Notes under the pieces: generated by a model | The model's database searches: none | What the model was told of the DNA's origin: nothing | What the model saw: the letters and a program-made list of their open reading frames with translations, nothing else | Shown here: positions 12,801 to 22,500 of the stretch, in pieces | How the letters are laid out: each line of letters opens with the position of its first letter | How positions within the stretch are numbered: the stretch's first letter is position 1 | From: Mesostigma viride | Taxonomy: Eukaryota; Streptophyta; Mesostigmatophyceae; Mesostigmatales; Mesostigmataceae | DNA: 64,000 nt | NCBI GenBank assembly: GCA_009746045.1 | Contig: RPFO01000231.1 | Location: 1,282,340-1,346,339 of the forward strand | Reading direction: 5' to 3' | Made by a program: the position numbers and the translations under genes

Positions 12801-15533
12801 TGTACTGTCCATGTGCAGGACCATACATCAGAGCAGCCGAAGACATGGGTTCCCATCCTTCCGTCTCCAAAGATTCTGTTTTTCCTGCACATACGGTGTG
12901 CACTTTCGTCACTGCCCGGCAGGTACCTGAACAACAACAAGCTCTCTGGCACGATCCCACCGGAGCTGGGGTCTCTATTATATGTGGAAGAACTGTAAGG
13001 GTCCTGTCAACCCAAATCTTGTTTGCAAGCAGTCAATTTCGCTACGACATCATAAAGTGCTTGCAATGGTTGCTGTACAGTATGCCATGATATTGTCATG
13101 ACAAGTACTCTCTGGAACGATGAAGTTACCTGCAGTGGCTGCTAGGGTCCTTGCTTGAATTTAAATAGGATTTATATAGCAATTGGTTGCTCCACTTTGT
13201 CAAATTGTACGTAGCAGCCCAAGCTGATGCTGCAAGAAGGCAAGGAGCTGTGTAGTGCTGCGTCTACTCTTGTATGGAACTACATTTTTTTCACGCTGAA
13301 CACCTCCGTTAATCGGGGCCCATGAGCATGCTGGCCATTAGCAGGGCCCTGGTGCACACATAGACAGCACCCACATCCCGTCCATGTGGAGGACCATACA
13401 TCAGAGCAGCGGATGACATAGTGTCCCATCTCCCCGTCTCTAAATAATCTGTTGTTCTTGCACGTGCACGGTGTGCACTTTGTCACTGCCCGGCAGGTAC
13501 CTGAACAACAACAAGCTCTCTGGCACGATCCCACCGCAGCTGGGGTCTATAATCAGTCTGACCAACCTGTAAGGGTTCTGTATACCTAAATCCTGTTCGC
13601 AAGCAGTCAGTTTTTGTATGACATCATAAAGTTCTTGCGATGGTTGCTGTACAGTATGTCATGGTATCGATGACAAGTTATCTCTGCAACGCTGAAGTTC
13701 CCTGCAACGGCTGCTAGGGTCCTTGCTTGAAATAGGATTTATGCAAAACAATGTGTTGCGCCACTTTGTCAAATGGTAGCAGCTTACCAGCCCAAACTGA
13801 TGGTGCAATTAGGTAAGGAGCTGTGTAGTGCTGCGTCTACTGTTGTACTGATAATGGTAACTGCACTGACTTTGTTGTCATGCAGATCACCTCCAACAAT
13901 GGGGGCCCATGAGCATACTGGCCATTAGCAGGTCCTGGCGCCCATTCACACAGCATCCTGTCCATCTGCACCTGGACCATACATGCATCAGAGCAGCCGA
14001 TGACCTAGGTTCCTATTCTCCCGTCTCGCATTGATCTTTTGGTCCTGCACATACGGTGTGCCCTTTTGTCACTGCTTGGCAGGGTCCTGAACAACAACAG
14101 GCTGGGTGGCACGATTCCACCGCAGCTGGGGTCTCCATCAAATCTGGACACTCTGTAAGGGTCGTTTCAACCCAAACAAATCCTTTTTTCCAAGTTGATT
14201 TTGATACTTGGCTATCTATGACGTCATCAAGTGCTTGCGATGGTTGCTGCATGATATTGATGACGATATTTCTCTGGAACGCTGAACCTGCAATGGCTGC
14301 TAGGGTGCTTGCTTGGAATAGGACTTTTGCAAAACAACGTGCTGCACCACTTTTTCAAGCTGTAGAAGCCCATTAATTGAATTGGTAGTATGCCCTTCCG
14401 TCAGTGCTGGGTTAGCAATTTCTTTGTTTGTCAGCCCTTTTGACAGTCGTGTGTGGCTGTATACAATACATAGCTGTATGGCATAGCACGGATGGCTGCT
14501 TACGCGTGCGTAGCCCACGCACGTACCAAATATCGGAGCAGTGAAGGACACAGGGTGCCATCCTCCTGTCTGCTAGGCATCGGTGGTCCTGCCATGGTGC
14601 CTTGCAGTGGTGGATTGTGAGGACTTTTTGCTGAGTTTGTGGGCCACTGGAGGAGCGAGTTCAACAAGTCGCTCAGTCCAGCTGCTATGCTGCGCTATGC
14701 CGGGCCCCTGTGATGCTTGGCATGCTTCAACAACTTTGGTAGGCACTTTTCCGTGAGGAAAAAGCTTAAGCCATCACTTATGTTTGTTCTGCTGCAAACC
14801 AGCACCCATTGTAAGCCCGTTATATATGCGTATTTTTTGTGGCATGGCTACCACATGGTTGCCTCACTTCAGGTGGAAGGCCATGCGCAATAGAGATTGT
14901 TGGCCTCCTAAGTTTCAAAAGATATCCAAGGTGTGAATACAGCGAGCCCCCGTGTGGCTTCCGGCTGCCTAGGCACCCTAGTTGGAAATTCACATTTCTC
15001 CCTCTTGAAGCGTTGCTGCGGTGGGCGTTATGCATTTGCAGGGTGGTCACATACAACCCTCTGATATGCGGAGCCAACCCACTGGGGATTAGCGTGGACA
15101 TGACCGGCACGTTCGGTCTGAACTGCCCTGGTGCGTGTTTTTTTCAGCTTCTAAGGGTACATTTTCCGCGCCCTTCATTCTGATGGACTTGGGCATATGC
15201 GGCTGCATGCAGGCGCTAGTCTTATCCAGCAAGATCCTTTGTGTGTGTCAGAGCTTGAAAGTAAGATGGATGAGTGCGGAAGGTCTTACTCCTAGCTCCC
15301 TGGGCTTGGTAATCCAACTTCTGGCGTGAAAGCCTTGGGTCGGGAAGAAAGGCACAGGGGACACCTAGGTTCATGGAAGCCAACTCCATATGTAGCAATT
15401 TACCTCAGCATATCAAGGGCTGTGATGATGATGAAGAGGGGAAAAGACTGATGTGCTATTGGGAAGTGTTCTAAGTTCGTTTACCTCTACAGGTCAATAC
15501 GCCCAGGTTGACGGTGTAAAACAGAGTTTTTAG
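770..15533 (+). CDS. Gene 1: plant-type LRR receptor-like protein, 3' part (split gene, 5' end outside window)
   Basis: Predicted extracellular LRR protein of the plant receptor-like type. Exons seen are LRR exons 770-832, 1373-1444, 1998-2066, 3426-3497, 3985-4059, 12923-12994, 13497-13568 and 14083-14154, then C-cap exon 15042-15130, exon 15213-15260 and a tentative last exon 15493-15533 ending in TAG. Every LRR exon begins after CAG with a single G that completes the preceding CT (or AT) codon, so all junctions are phase 2. The repeat is the 24-residue plant form, xLxxNxLSGTIPPELGSLxxLxx. The 8.9-kb gap between 4059 and 12923 holds no LRR exon and would be one very long intron, unless the gene is broken there. 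No transmembrane or kinase exon was found downstream, so a secreted or receptor-like protein is most likely. The N-cap lies upstream of the window. The exon chain is inferred from splice motifs and needs transcript support. Confidence 0.65.
1373..1444 (+). CDS. LRR exon, gene 1
   Basis: A 72-nt, phase 2-2 exon reading SLYNNQLSGTIPPEL then GSSPSLGDL. The acceptor is cggcag and the donor ct|gtaaga. Its position matches exon 29736 of gene 2 by intron similarity, but the variable residues differ (SLYNN against DLRTN). Confidence 0.85.
1998..2066 (+). CDS. LRR exon, gene 1 (69 nt)
   Basis: Reads VLSNNQLSGTIPPEL then SSLYLYSL. It is 69 nt, so one residue shorter than standard but in frame. The downstream intron carries a perfect TGACGTCA octamer at 2122-2129. 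It corresponds to exon 30347 of gene 2. Confidence 0.85.
2519..2563. repeat. Three tandem copies of a 17-bp intron motif, left of the TCGG element
   Basis: The intron motif ctaaataatctgttttt, present once in most cassettes, is repeated about three times just before the TCGG element. It is repeated three times again just after it (3332-3388). Confidence 0.75.
2569..3323 (-). mobile_element. TCGG-family element, internally deleted copy
   Basis: Reverse-complement copy of the element at 24558-26138. Read on the - strand it starts TCGGTTTTCTCTGAATATAG and ends GGGAGCTCAGTGATCTTAA. The central part of the full copy (roughly equivalent to 25180-26020) is missing. It lies inside an LRR-cassette intron. 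No coding capacity was recognised apart from a 63-codon frame at 2798-2989 shared with the 24.9-kb copy. The boundaries come from comparison among copies. Confidence 0.7.
3332..3388. repeat. Three tandem copies of the same 17-bp motif, right of the TCGG element
   Basis: Mirror of the repeat at 2519-2563. After this block the ordinary cassette intron resumes with cctgcacacacggtgtgc and leads to the next LRR acceptor. Confidence 0.75.
3426..3497 (+). CDS. LRR exon, gene 1
   Basis: A 72-nt exon reading SLNNNKLSGTIPPEL then RSIPELYYL. Acceptor cggcag, donor ct|gtaagg. It pairs with exon 30918 of gene 2. Confidence 0.85.
3985..4059 (+). CDS. LRR exon, gene 1 (long form, 75 nt)
   Basis: Reads ALDTNKLSGTIPPEL then GSLRAYLWDL. 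It is 75 nt, one residue longer than standard. Its counterpart in gene 2 (31510-31584) is also 75 nt, so the length variant predates the segmental duplication. It is the last LRR exon before the long spacer. Confidence 0.85.
4806..4813. other. Empty site matching the hAT insertion of copy 2
   Basis: The octamer cgggctat occurs once here, followed by ctgactg. In copy 2 it flanks the hAT element at 32328-34607 on both sides. Confidence 0.85.
4908..5310. mobile_element. About 0.4-kb insertion found only in duplication copy 1
   Basis: Copy 2 reads through near 34699 without this segment. The inserted stretch is flanked by tatgt/tatgta on both sides (4903-4907 and 5311-5316). Its ends are AGTTAG and CTAACT, short inverted termini. 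No coding sequence was recognised. It could be a small TIR element or a solo LTR; the class is undecided. Confidence 0.45.
7040..7051. other. Empty site matching the L1-like insertion of copy 2
   Basis: The 12-mer atagcacgctcg occurs once here. In copy 2 it occurs on both sides of the L1-like element at 36299-38250, so this is the pre-insertion target. Confidence 0.85.
7865..9345 (-). pseudogene. Degenerate reverse transcriptase / RNase H remnant, copy 1
   Basis: Read on the - strand from about 9345 downwards, several frames carry retroelement-like segments in order. First is a palm-like RIRLIVDNRRGN segment, clearest in copy 2. Then comes a segment ending KASGLSIDMSALIWVVDA, and finally an RNase H-like segment VVRLVDSSAVVRAFVRGRS followed by a conserved LAGDLHSHWVWV stretch (7865-8098). 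The order RT then RNase H fits retrotransposon polymerases, and the RNase H wording resembles DIRS-type elements. The frame changes several times and stops intervene, so it cannot make a full protein. No integrase or tyrosine recombinase was seen. Confidence 0.4.
8563..8588. repeat. 26-bp perfect palindrome, copy 1
   Basis: Half-site ctatgagtagcgg is followed directly by its exact complement, with no loop. The centre is GCGGCCGC. It is conserved without change in copy 2 at 39890-39915. Confidence 0.9.
9887..12480. other. Right part of the long spacer, copy 1: no supported gene
   Basis: The 180-codon frame at 9954-10496 is cut short in copy 2 by a small indel near 41600, which argues against coding. 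A hydrophobic 115-codon frame at 11873-12220 (115 aa) survives in copy 2 as 96 codons (43200-43490), with one 3-nt deletion near its end. The observed differences are mostly amino-acid changing, so constraint is weak. No exon of the LRR family is present. Confidence 0.35.
12923..12994 (+). CDS. LRR exon, gene 1
   Basis: A 72-nt exon reading YLNNNKLSGTIPPEL then GSLLYVEEL. It is the first LRR exon after the long spacer. It pairs with 44157-44228 of gene 2, where the variable residues are SLNNN. Confidence 0.88.
13497..13568 (+). CDS. LRR exon, gene 1
   Basis: A 72-nt exon reading YLNNNKLSGTIPPQL then GSIISLTNL; Q replaces the usual E. It pairs with 44731-44802 of gene 2. Confidence 0.87.
14083..14154 (+). 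CDS. LRR exon, gene 1 (last LRR before the C-cap)
   Basis: A 72-nt exon reading VLNNNRLGGTIPPQL then GSPSNLDTL. It pairs with 45311-45382 of gene 2. The next intron carries TGACGTCA at 14219-14226. Confidence 0.87.
14385..14760 (+). repeat. Module W, copy before the C-cap of gene 1
   Basis: A non-LRR block beginning near 'cttccgtcagtgctgggttagcaa', with 'gtggctgtatacaatacata' inside. It contains a segment related to the DCEDF...GAEFVGHWRAKF frame seen at 63.57 kb. Here a deletion removes the part coding PSSICGAE. Further copies lie at about 45.61-46.00, 60.83-61.19, 62.40-62.58, 62.81-62.99 and 63.36-63.72 kb. Its role is unknown. Confidence 0.6.
15042..15130 (+). CDS. C-terminal cap exon of the LRR domain, gene 1
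   Basis: An 89-nt exon after acceptor tgcatttgcag and before donor g|gtgcgtg. It reads VVTYNPLICGANPLG, then ISVDMTGTFGLNCP. The NPLICG motif with a second cysteine matches the cysteine cap that closes plant extracellular LRR domains. Entry phase 2 matches the LRR exons and exit is phase 1. Confidence 0.8.
15213..15260 (+). CDS. Post-cap exon, gene 1
   Basis: A 48-nt exon between gcatgcag and a|gtaag. It reads ASLIQQDPLCVSELE and is conserved in gene 2 at 46395-46442 with identical length. The phase matches the cap exon. Function unknown. Confidence 0.55.
15493..15533 (+). CDS. Tentative last exon, gene 1
   Basis: After acceptor cctctacag the frame reads SQYAQVDGVKQSF and stops at TAG 15531-15533. 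In gene 2 a one-base difference changes the reading to SQMPRLTV and a TAA at 46702-46704. The exon is supported only by the acceptor and compatible phase. Confidence 0.4.
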
Positions 15534-16416
15534 GTGCTCGACAGTCATGTGTGTAGTTTGATTTTGCAAATGCATAAATATGGGAACCGGGCAAACGTTG
15601 CTTTGCCGATGTAACGTCTTAGACCTGCCAGGTGGGTGCGGAGGCGCTAGCCCTCATTGAATGTGTAATGGCGCATACTTACCACTCATTTCTCAGACAG
15701 AATAATTAATTTTCTTAATTAATAGACACGAGCATAAGTCCTCAGTGGGAGGGGAACATGGGATGGAAGGGATGGTGTAAGCTATCTAGGTCCTAGTTAC
15801 AGGGGTGTGGGAATTTCCTCAGACAGATGCATATTTCCAGATGGAGGGAAGTAATGGATGCCGGTGAAGCACCCATGTGCTTGGAGAGCTGCAAACTCAA
15901 GACTGCCTTCTCCAAGCACATGCACTTGTGCAGCATGCCACTTGCTTGATGCCCTCCCCTATTATGCAGGTTTTTGTGCTTGTTCTGCATGGGCAAATCT
16001 ATTCCTCCTTCGCGCACGTTCGAGTGCAAAGTGCTTGGGCAGACGTGCTGTCCAAGACTGTCTTTAGTTTACAGGACTTTTTACAGTCTCCGAGTACAGC
16101 TATGGGTTTACGAGGTTCAAGATGATTGCATGGATCTGGTTACATGTATGGTCCGGCGGAATCAGACCTGCCTTTCTGGCAGGTGCACATGTCGCCTTCA
16201 TGTTGGCTCGTTGTACGCATCAGCTTATTTGTCTGACTGAATTGTAAAGGCTGTTGTCTAGAGTGGATGTTCTGAAGCATGATTGCATATGGGACACAGG
16301 ATTGCTAGCCTCCTTGTGATTGTGCATGTAATGATAAACATGGATGCAAGTTTGGTAATGAAATTTCCATTGCCCGTGAATAACTCTTTGCTGTGAATTC
16401 CCGCTTTGGCATGCAG
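15534..16416. other. Gene 1 / gene 2 boundary
   Basis: The interval separates the 3' end of gene 1 from the N-cap exon of gene 2. The N-cap exon opens in phase 1, so an upstream signal-peptide exon should lie here. An open frame at 15877-16125 contains a hydrophobic run (VFVLVLHGQIYSSFA) and is also open in copy 2. Its only in-phase donor candidate (G|GTTCAA near 16114) is weak, so I do not call it. No promoter motif was recognised. Confidence 0.35.
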
Positions 16417-16573
16417 ATGAGATAAGCGACAGGAACGCATTACTAGCAATGAAAAATGGTTTTGCGGATGTCTCCGGCTTGACCAGTTGGGATATCGCTA
16501 GCCAAGTTTGCGACTTCGCCCTCATCGGGTGCAATGGCGCCCGGGACCGTGTCATCTCCGTCAACCTAAATTT
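16417..16573 (+). CDS. LRRNT_2-like N-terminal cap exon, gene 2
   Basis: A 157-nt exon between acceptor ttggcatgcag and donor tt|gtaagta. It reads EISDRNALLAMKNGFADV, SGLTSWDIASQVCDFALIGC, NGARDRVISVNLN. The pattern xxALLxxKxxF...LxxW......CxxxxxxC....RVxxLxL is the standard N-cap of plant LRR receptors. Entry is phase 1 and exit phase 2, matching the next LRR exon. Gene 3 carries the paralogous exon at 47602-47758, the same length, with replacements clustered around the second cysteine. Confidence 0.85.
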
Positions 16574-19500
16574 GTAAGTATTTTTCCAAGCACGGGCAGG
16601 CGGGCGGGAAGGGCAGGCGGGCGGGCAGGCGCGGGGGTGGGTGGGTGCGTGGGCAGTTTAGTTGGTCGGTGGGTCCGTCGGTGGGTCGGTCGGTCGGTCG
16701 GTCGGTCGGTCGGTCGGTCGGTCGGTCGGTCGGTCGGTCGGTCGGTCGGTCGGTCGGTCGGTCGGTCGGTGGGTCGGTCGGTCGGTGGCTCGGTCGGTGG
16801 GTCGGTCGGTGGGTCGGTCGGTGGGTCGGTCGGTGGGTCGGTCAGTGGGTCGGTCGGTCGGTTGGTCGGTCGGTCGGTCGGTCGGTCGGTCGGTCGGTTG
16901 GTCGGTCGGTCGGTCGGTCGGTCGGTCGGTCGGTCGGTCGGTCGGTCGGTCGGTCGGTCGGTCGGTCGGTCGGTCGGTCGGTCGGTCGGTCGGTCGGTCG
17001 GTCGGTCGGTCGGTCGGTCGGTCGGTCGGGTCGGTCGGTCGGTCGGTCGGTCGGTCGTCGGTCGGTCGGTCGGTCGGTCGGTCGGTCGGTCGGTCGGTCG
17101 GTCGGTCGGTCGGTCGGTCGGTCGGTCGGTCGGTCGGTCGGTCGGTCGGTCGGTCGGTCGGTCGGTCGGTCGGTCGGTCGGTCGGTCGGTCGGTCGGTCG
17201 TCGGTCGGTCGGTCGGTCGGTCGGTGGCTCGGTCGGTCGGTGGCTCGGTCGGTCGGTCGGTCGGTCGGTCGGTCGGTAGGTCGGTCGGTCGGTCGGTCGG
17301 TCGGTTTGGTTGGTCGGTCGGTCGGTTTCGGTCGGTCGGTCGGTTGGTTGGTCGGTCGGTCGGTTTCGGTCGGTCGGTCGGTCGGTCGGTTTCGGTCGGT
17401 CGGTCGGTCGGTCGGTCGGTCGGTCGGTCGGTCGGTCGGTCGGTCGGTCGGTCGGTCGGTCGGTCGGTCGGTCGGTCGGTCGGTCGGTCGGTCGGTCGGT
17501 CGGTCGGTCGGTCGGTCGGTCGGTCGGTCGGTCGGTCGGTCGGTCGGTCGGTCGGTCGGTCGGTCGGTCGGTCGGTCGGTCGGTCGGTCGGTCGGTCGGT
17601 CGGTCGGTCGGTCGGTCGGTCGGTCGGTCGGTCGGTCGGTTGGTTAACTCAGTGTACTTAGTTCGTTATTGGAGAACATAGTTGCATAATTGTTTTGCTG
17701 TTATATTTAACGTTGGTACTTAAGTGAAACTAGCTATGTATGCATCTAGGTACATAGGGGATGATGTGAGGCCCATACCTGCAAAGGCTTACATTTCAAA
17801 CGTCAATCACCAACTAATGGAAGGTTGACCACAAGTTTTCATTTGTTTGATGCGCCATTAAGCGAAATTCTTTACTGCAGCATCAAGTCTTGCAATAACC
17901 GGCTTTGTGCATTTGTATCAACTGTTTGTCGTTTCTTCGCAGTAATACCTTAAGTGGTACCCTGGATTCGGCCGTGGGCTCCTTAACACAACTGCAGTCT
18001 TTGTAAGTACCATTATCCTCGTGGCGATGCGGAATGACCGCGCAGATGTGCTTCATTCTGCAATGCCTTACTGTACCTAGCTATGTAGTTGTTGCTTCAA
18101 CGGGAACACAGGACTGAAGCACCTGTACACTGGCTGACCCAATTCAGACCACACCGTTTCTAAGACACGCCAACATGTGGTTCCACCAGCCAGGCGGATT
18201 GCCGATCAAGGTCTGAAATATGTAGCCATTTTCAGCCCAAAATACAAGAACAAATTACACTGTAAACATGGTAACCTCTTTCTTATGAAATGTTGGGATT
18301 TTTTTAAAATGTCGGCCAAGTATCTGAAGTGATTGTTGTGGTGAAGTACGTATAGTGTGAGCAACGTAGTTGTCCTTGAGGAAGCTATATAACATGACTT
18401 TTTTCCCCCCTGAGTGGATGAATGCATCGAGTTGACTGAGAGCAGGACAGGTGTGGGCTCCTAGTCTTCCATGCCAAAGGAATTGGCCATGGTTGTGACC
18501 ACTGCCTGCCTTCAGTTGGCAGCTCCGCTTCGTTTAGACTTTTTCCACAGCCGGCGCTGCGGCACCAGCAAGAGATTTTCCATAGCAGTTGCCTGTGGCT
18601 ACAGTACTAGAGCTGTGTAGTCAAGATAGTAGTCAACTAAGCTACTATAACTAGTATAATATATTCGCCCTTGTAGTGGCCAGCGGCACCTGGCCGGATG
18701 CGCGCCGGGCCGAATCGGTGCAGATGCGCGCTGGTAATCCGGCGGATCCGGCGGCAGACAATGCGCTTGTTGGTAGCCTCTGTCCTTACCAGCCACACTT
18801 AACCTCGTGGGTAGCACCGCCTAGGACAACACTGGGAAGACGCTGAGTCTCTCACGAGCCTCGCACTAATGCTCCAAGGCTAGCTGCCTTTGGACCTTGC
18901 ACATGGTTTATGGCGGTACAACAACATGTGCAACACAGGAATGCATCCACCTGGTTCATCGACCCATCAGGTGATGAAGGACCTTGATCTGTCCCTGTGG
19001 CTTCTGTAGTATCAGTGGACTGCCAGGCGCCTGCATGACCAACGGGCCACTTGCAGGAGCTGGGCAGACTTAAACTACAACTATGGCCTTGATGCTCATG
19101 CGGCCCATGCACCCCCGTCCATCCCATGACCTTAGACTCTCTAGGCCCAAGGTTGCTCACGTGGTAGTTAAAGCCCCCGACCGGCTAAGCTATGGTGGTT
19201 GGTCACGTTGAGCTTGGGAGAATGTGAACACAGAGAACTGCTGTCGGAGCTGGCCAACCACTGGCTTATGTCCTAGCCAGCAAAGCCTATCCGGTTAGCC
19301 GTAACCGTGGTACAGACTAGCTGTCCGTACCGACCCGGATAAGGCCCCGGACTGGGGCCTAGGCGGCGCCTGCCCTATGTAGGCGCCGCCCTTAAACCGG
19401 TCGACCGCATCGGACCGCCGGATAATAGCCGGCGGCTTAGCGGACACTAGCGGCAGGCGTGCGGACGGACATGGGGAACTTAGAGCCAGATGCTAGGGCT

Positions 19501-22500
19501 CTAGAGTTACTAAACTGTGGTGACCTGGCTTTCCTGCCAGTCCGGCCTGCCACGTGACGACAGGTCCTTCACGCCTTTCATTATGGTACCAACCGCTGCC
19601 CGGCGGCACAGCTCCGGGAGATGTTATCTCTCAGACTTTCACATCCCTTATCTATCGTATCCCTTATCTATCGCCTGCCTCACCCTCTGCATTGCCTGAG
19701 GCCAAGCGCAGTAGCCCCGGCGAGCCTAGCTGGTCCAAGCGCGACTTTGACGTCGACAGGTTATTTTCCACCTTTGACGTTGACAGGCCCGGCTATTTTC
19801 AACAGCCCCCAATCAAGATACTGGAGCTTGTGTTTCATATGTCGCAAGCCTCGCTCCTTGCCCTGTGCCAGCAGCTTAAAGCCAATGCACGCCTCCGCAA
19901 TGGAGCTGACGGCCCGCTTTCCCAACGCGGACCTGACCACCTTCCCGGCTGGTCCCGTCCTCGCCTTCAGCTCGCCGCTCTCTTCTGCATCCTTGAGCAC
20001 TCTGCCGACGACCTCTGGGTCCCCTCCCCCTTGACCGAATCCACCTTCCTCCTCCACCTTCAGGAAGCCATCGCGCAGCACGTGTGACCCCCCTCGCTGC
20101 ACATATGGCAGCCGTGGGCCGCACGCTGGCTGCCGAGCTCCCCGCCATCTCCACCGCCACCTCCACCCTCCTCGCCTCCACCCTCCTCGCCTCCACCTCC
20201 ACAGCCTCCACCGACGCCATCACCGCCCCGCTCCGTGACATCCACAAGCGTCTCCAAAACAACGCCATCGCCATCAGAGTGCCTGCAAAACACCGCAGGC
20301 CCTAGGCTCACCGCCCAGGCGGTGAAGGACATTGCCGCCCGGCCAGCACCTGCTGGTCCTGTTGACGATGCGCCTCCCACCCAGACCTGGGCGGACATGC
20401 TGAAGTACCACACCACCTCCACCACCTCCGCCGTCGCAGCACAGCTCAAGCAGCAGACGGCTCGCGGAGGCCGTGCTCGACAAGGGCAGCCTTAACGTCA
20501 TCGTAAAAAACTTTGACCTGGTGTCCAGAAGGTGAGAACTCCATGAAGCTTGCACAGGCGTTTGAGAACGAAATCCTTGGCCGCATGGGCCTCATTGGTG
20601 AGATCAAGCTGGAGGCCCACCGCCTTCCCCGCTCGCGGGGTAAGGTGGGACCGCCTCCGCTGCTGCTCATCTTTGAGGACCCGGCGGACAAGATTTCGTT
20701 CCTCAGACGCCGCAAGCGGCTCGAGAGGACTCACTACACCTTGGATGACGACTCGACTCTGGCGCAGCAACAACTGTGGCGGGAGCTATGGCCGACCTAC
20801 CTCCAGCACCGGCAGACTGCGGCGGGGAAGCCGGTGTACTGGAAGGGGGCGGCCATCTAAGTCGGCCACAAGCCCTGGCAAGCGACCCCCGCTGCCCCAG
20901 CACCCTCAGCCACCCCAGCATAGGGGTCTATAGCAGTAGTAGTGTAGAATAGTAAGGCCTAGCCACCGTGGCCTTGTACATGTACGCCTGTTATGGGCCC
21001 CATACCAATGATGAATTAGCATTATTTAGCCATGTACATGTGTGCCTGTGATGAGCCCCACACCAGATGATGATTTAGTAATGCTTTGCTCGTGCAGGGT
21101 GTTGCTCTCTGCTGAGATGCCATGCCCTAGCCATTGCCTAGCCATAACAATCTTCCACCCCATGCCAGGCCTTTTAGGTATGATACATCATGGTGGTGCA
21201 GGTGCACTTTGTGCACCAAGAGCAGGTGTAGTTTACGGGCTACCCTTGCAGGAAGTAGCCCAGATTGTATTAAAAGCCATATGCCCCTTCTCAGGGATGT
21301 GTGCTACATGTACTTCCAACGGAGATATGTTCCAATTCAATTTATTTAATTTTATCTATCATAGGCACAGCGTTGGAAAGGTCCTCTCAAGGTCCAGTGA
21401 GCGATATTGTGGTTCTGAATTGCGAACCGATCATTTTCGGCATAGATAGTGTGCTCGTGGTAGTGTCATTTCTATTTATAGCACACTACTGTACTGGTGC
21501 GTGGTCAGGGGCATTCATCCATGCAACTGTTGAGGAAACAACTTCCTACAAGTGTTATTAAGTTTTCCAAAATGGTAAATTAGCAGAGTGCCATTACAAT
21601 TACCCATGAATTCAGCTTGTACTCGTTTGGGTGGGCTTGGGCTTGCCACCTCCTCTCCACTCCTGATAGAAGACCCTCATGACCCCCCCAAATCATTTGT
21701 TTTGTTGAGTTCTTGGAGGTAAGTAATAGGGGTAATGTCATGCGGTGTTGGTCCAAGACACACTTGGGCAGTATTTTGGGTTGCTGTTTCCAGATCCTCC
21801 AAGTACATAGCATGTACACTAACACAAGATACTGCTGACATGTTTTCTCTGGAACGATGAACCTGCAATGGCTGGTGAGGCTTTCGCCTGAAATAGGCTT
21901 TTTAGCAAAGCAATACGTAGCACGAGATTGTTCGAGATGGAGGAGCCCACCAGCCTAAACTGATGCTGCAATTACGCAGGGAGCGTTACTGCATGTGCTG
22001 CCTTCAATGTTGTCGCCTATTACAGTGTTTTCACCTCCACTAATGAGCAGGGTCCTGTTGCACATATAGACAGCGCCCGCATCCAGTCCATGTGCAGGAC
22101 CATATGTACATCAGAGCAGCCGATGACTCAGGTTCCCATCCCATTACAATTCGTTCAAGTGGCCCGCCGGAGCGGCTGTACAATTTTTCCCAGTGAGCGC
22201 GCTGCCAAGTGTACTTGTGGGCAAATTTTTAGGTGCCCCGTCACTTCGAGGTACTAAAAATTAGGCTACGGTACGAATTCAGCGAATTTCAGCGAATTTT
22301 CAGTCGAACCAAAGGAAGTGACGCCAACTACCAAAAAGTTTCCGTTACGAATTTTCAGCCCAACACTCGCGCAAAATGAAGTGACGGCAACTACCAAAAA
22401 GTTTCCGTTACGAATTTTCACTCCCACACGTTTGCACAAGAGGAAGTGACGGCAACTACCAAAAAGTTTCCGTTACGAATTTTCAGTCCCACACTTCGCG

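Larger units (their letters stand above)
18003..19659. other. Intron / spacer with two small copy-1-only insertions
   Basis: Mostly colinear with 48555-49530 of copy 2. Two stretches are absent from copy 2: 18523-18768, flanked by gttggcag/gttggtag, and 19165-19516, flanked by gtgg. No gene was recognised. A 102-codon - strand frame at 18852-19160 has no recognisable motif. Confidence 0.45.

Noticed and set aside
12685-12960. Many - strand frames overlapping LRR exons (such as MGSCQRACCCSGTC...)
   Set aside because: They are antisense shadows of the repeated cassette; the + strand shows splice signals and LRR motifs.
16662-17644. CRISPR or telomere-like array
   Set aside because: Simple tetranucleotide repeat without spacers, and not a telomeric unit.
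16508-17681. Very long open frames of VGRS repeats
   Set aside because: They arise in all three + frames from the GGTC tetranucleotide array and overlap an intron between two phased LRR exons.
19876-20449. Gly/Val/Glu-rich - strand frames across the L1-like element
   Set aside because: Antisense of the Ser/Thr/Ala-rich ORF1 coding strand; no motif.
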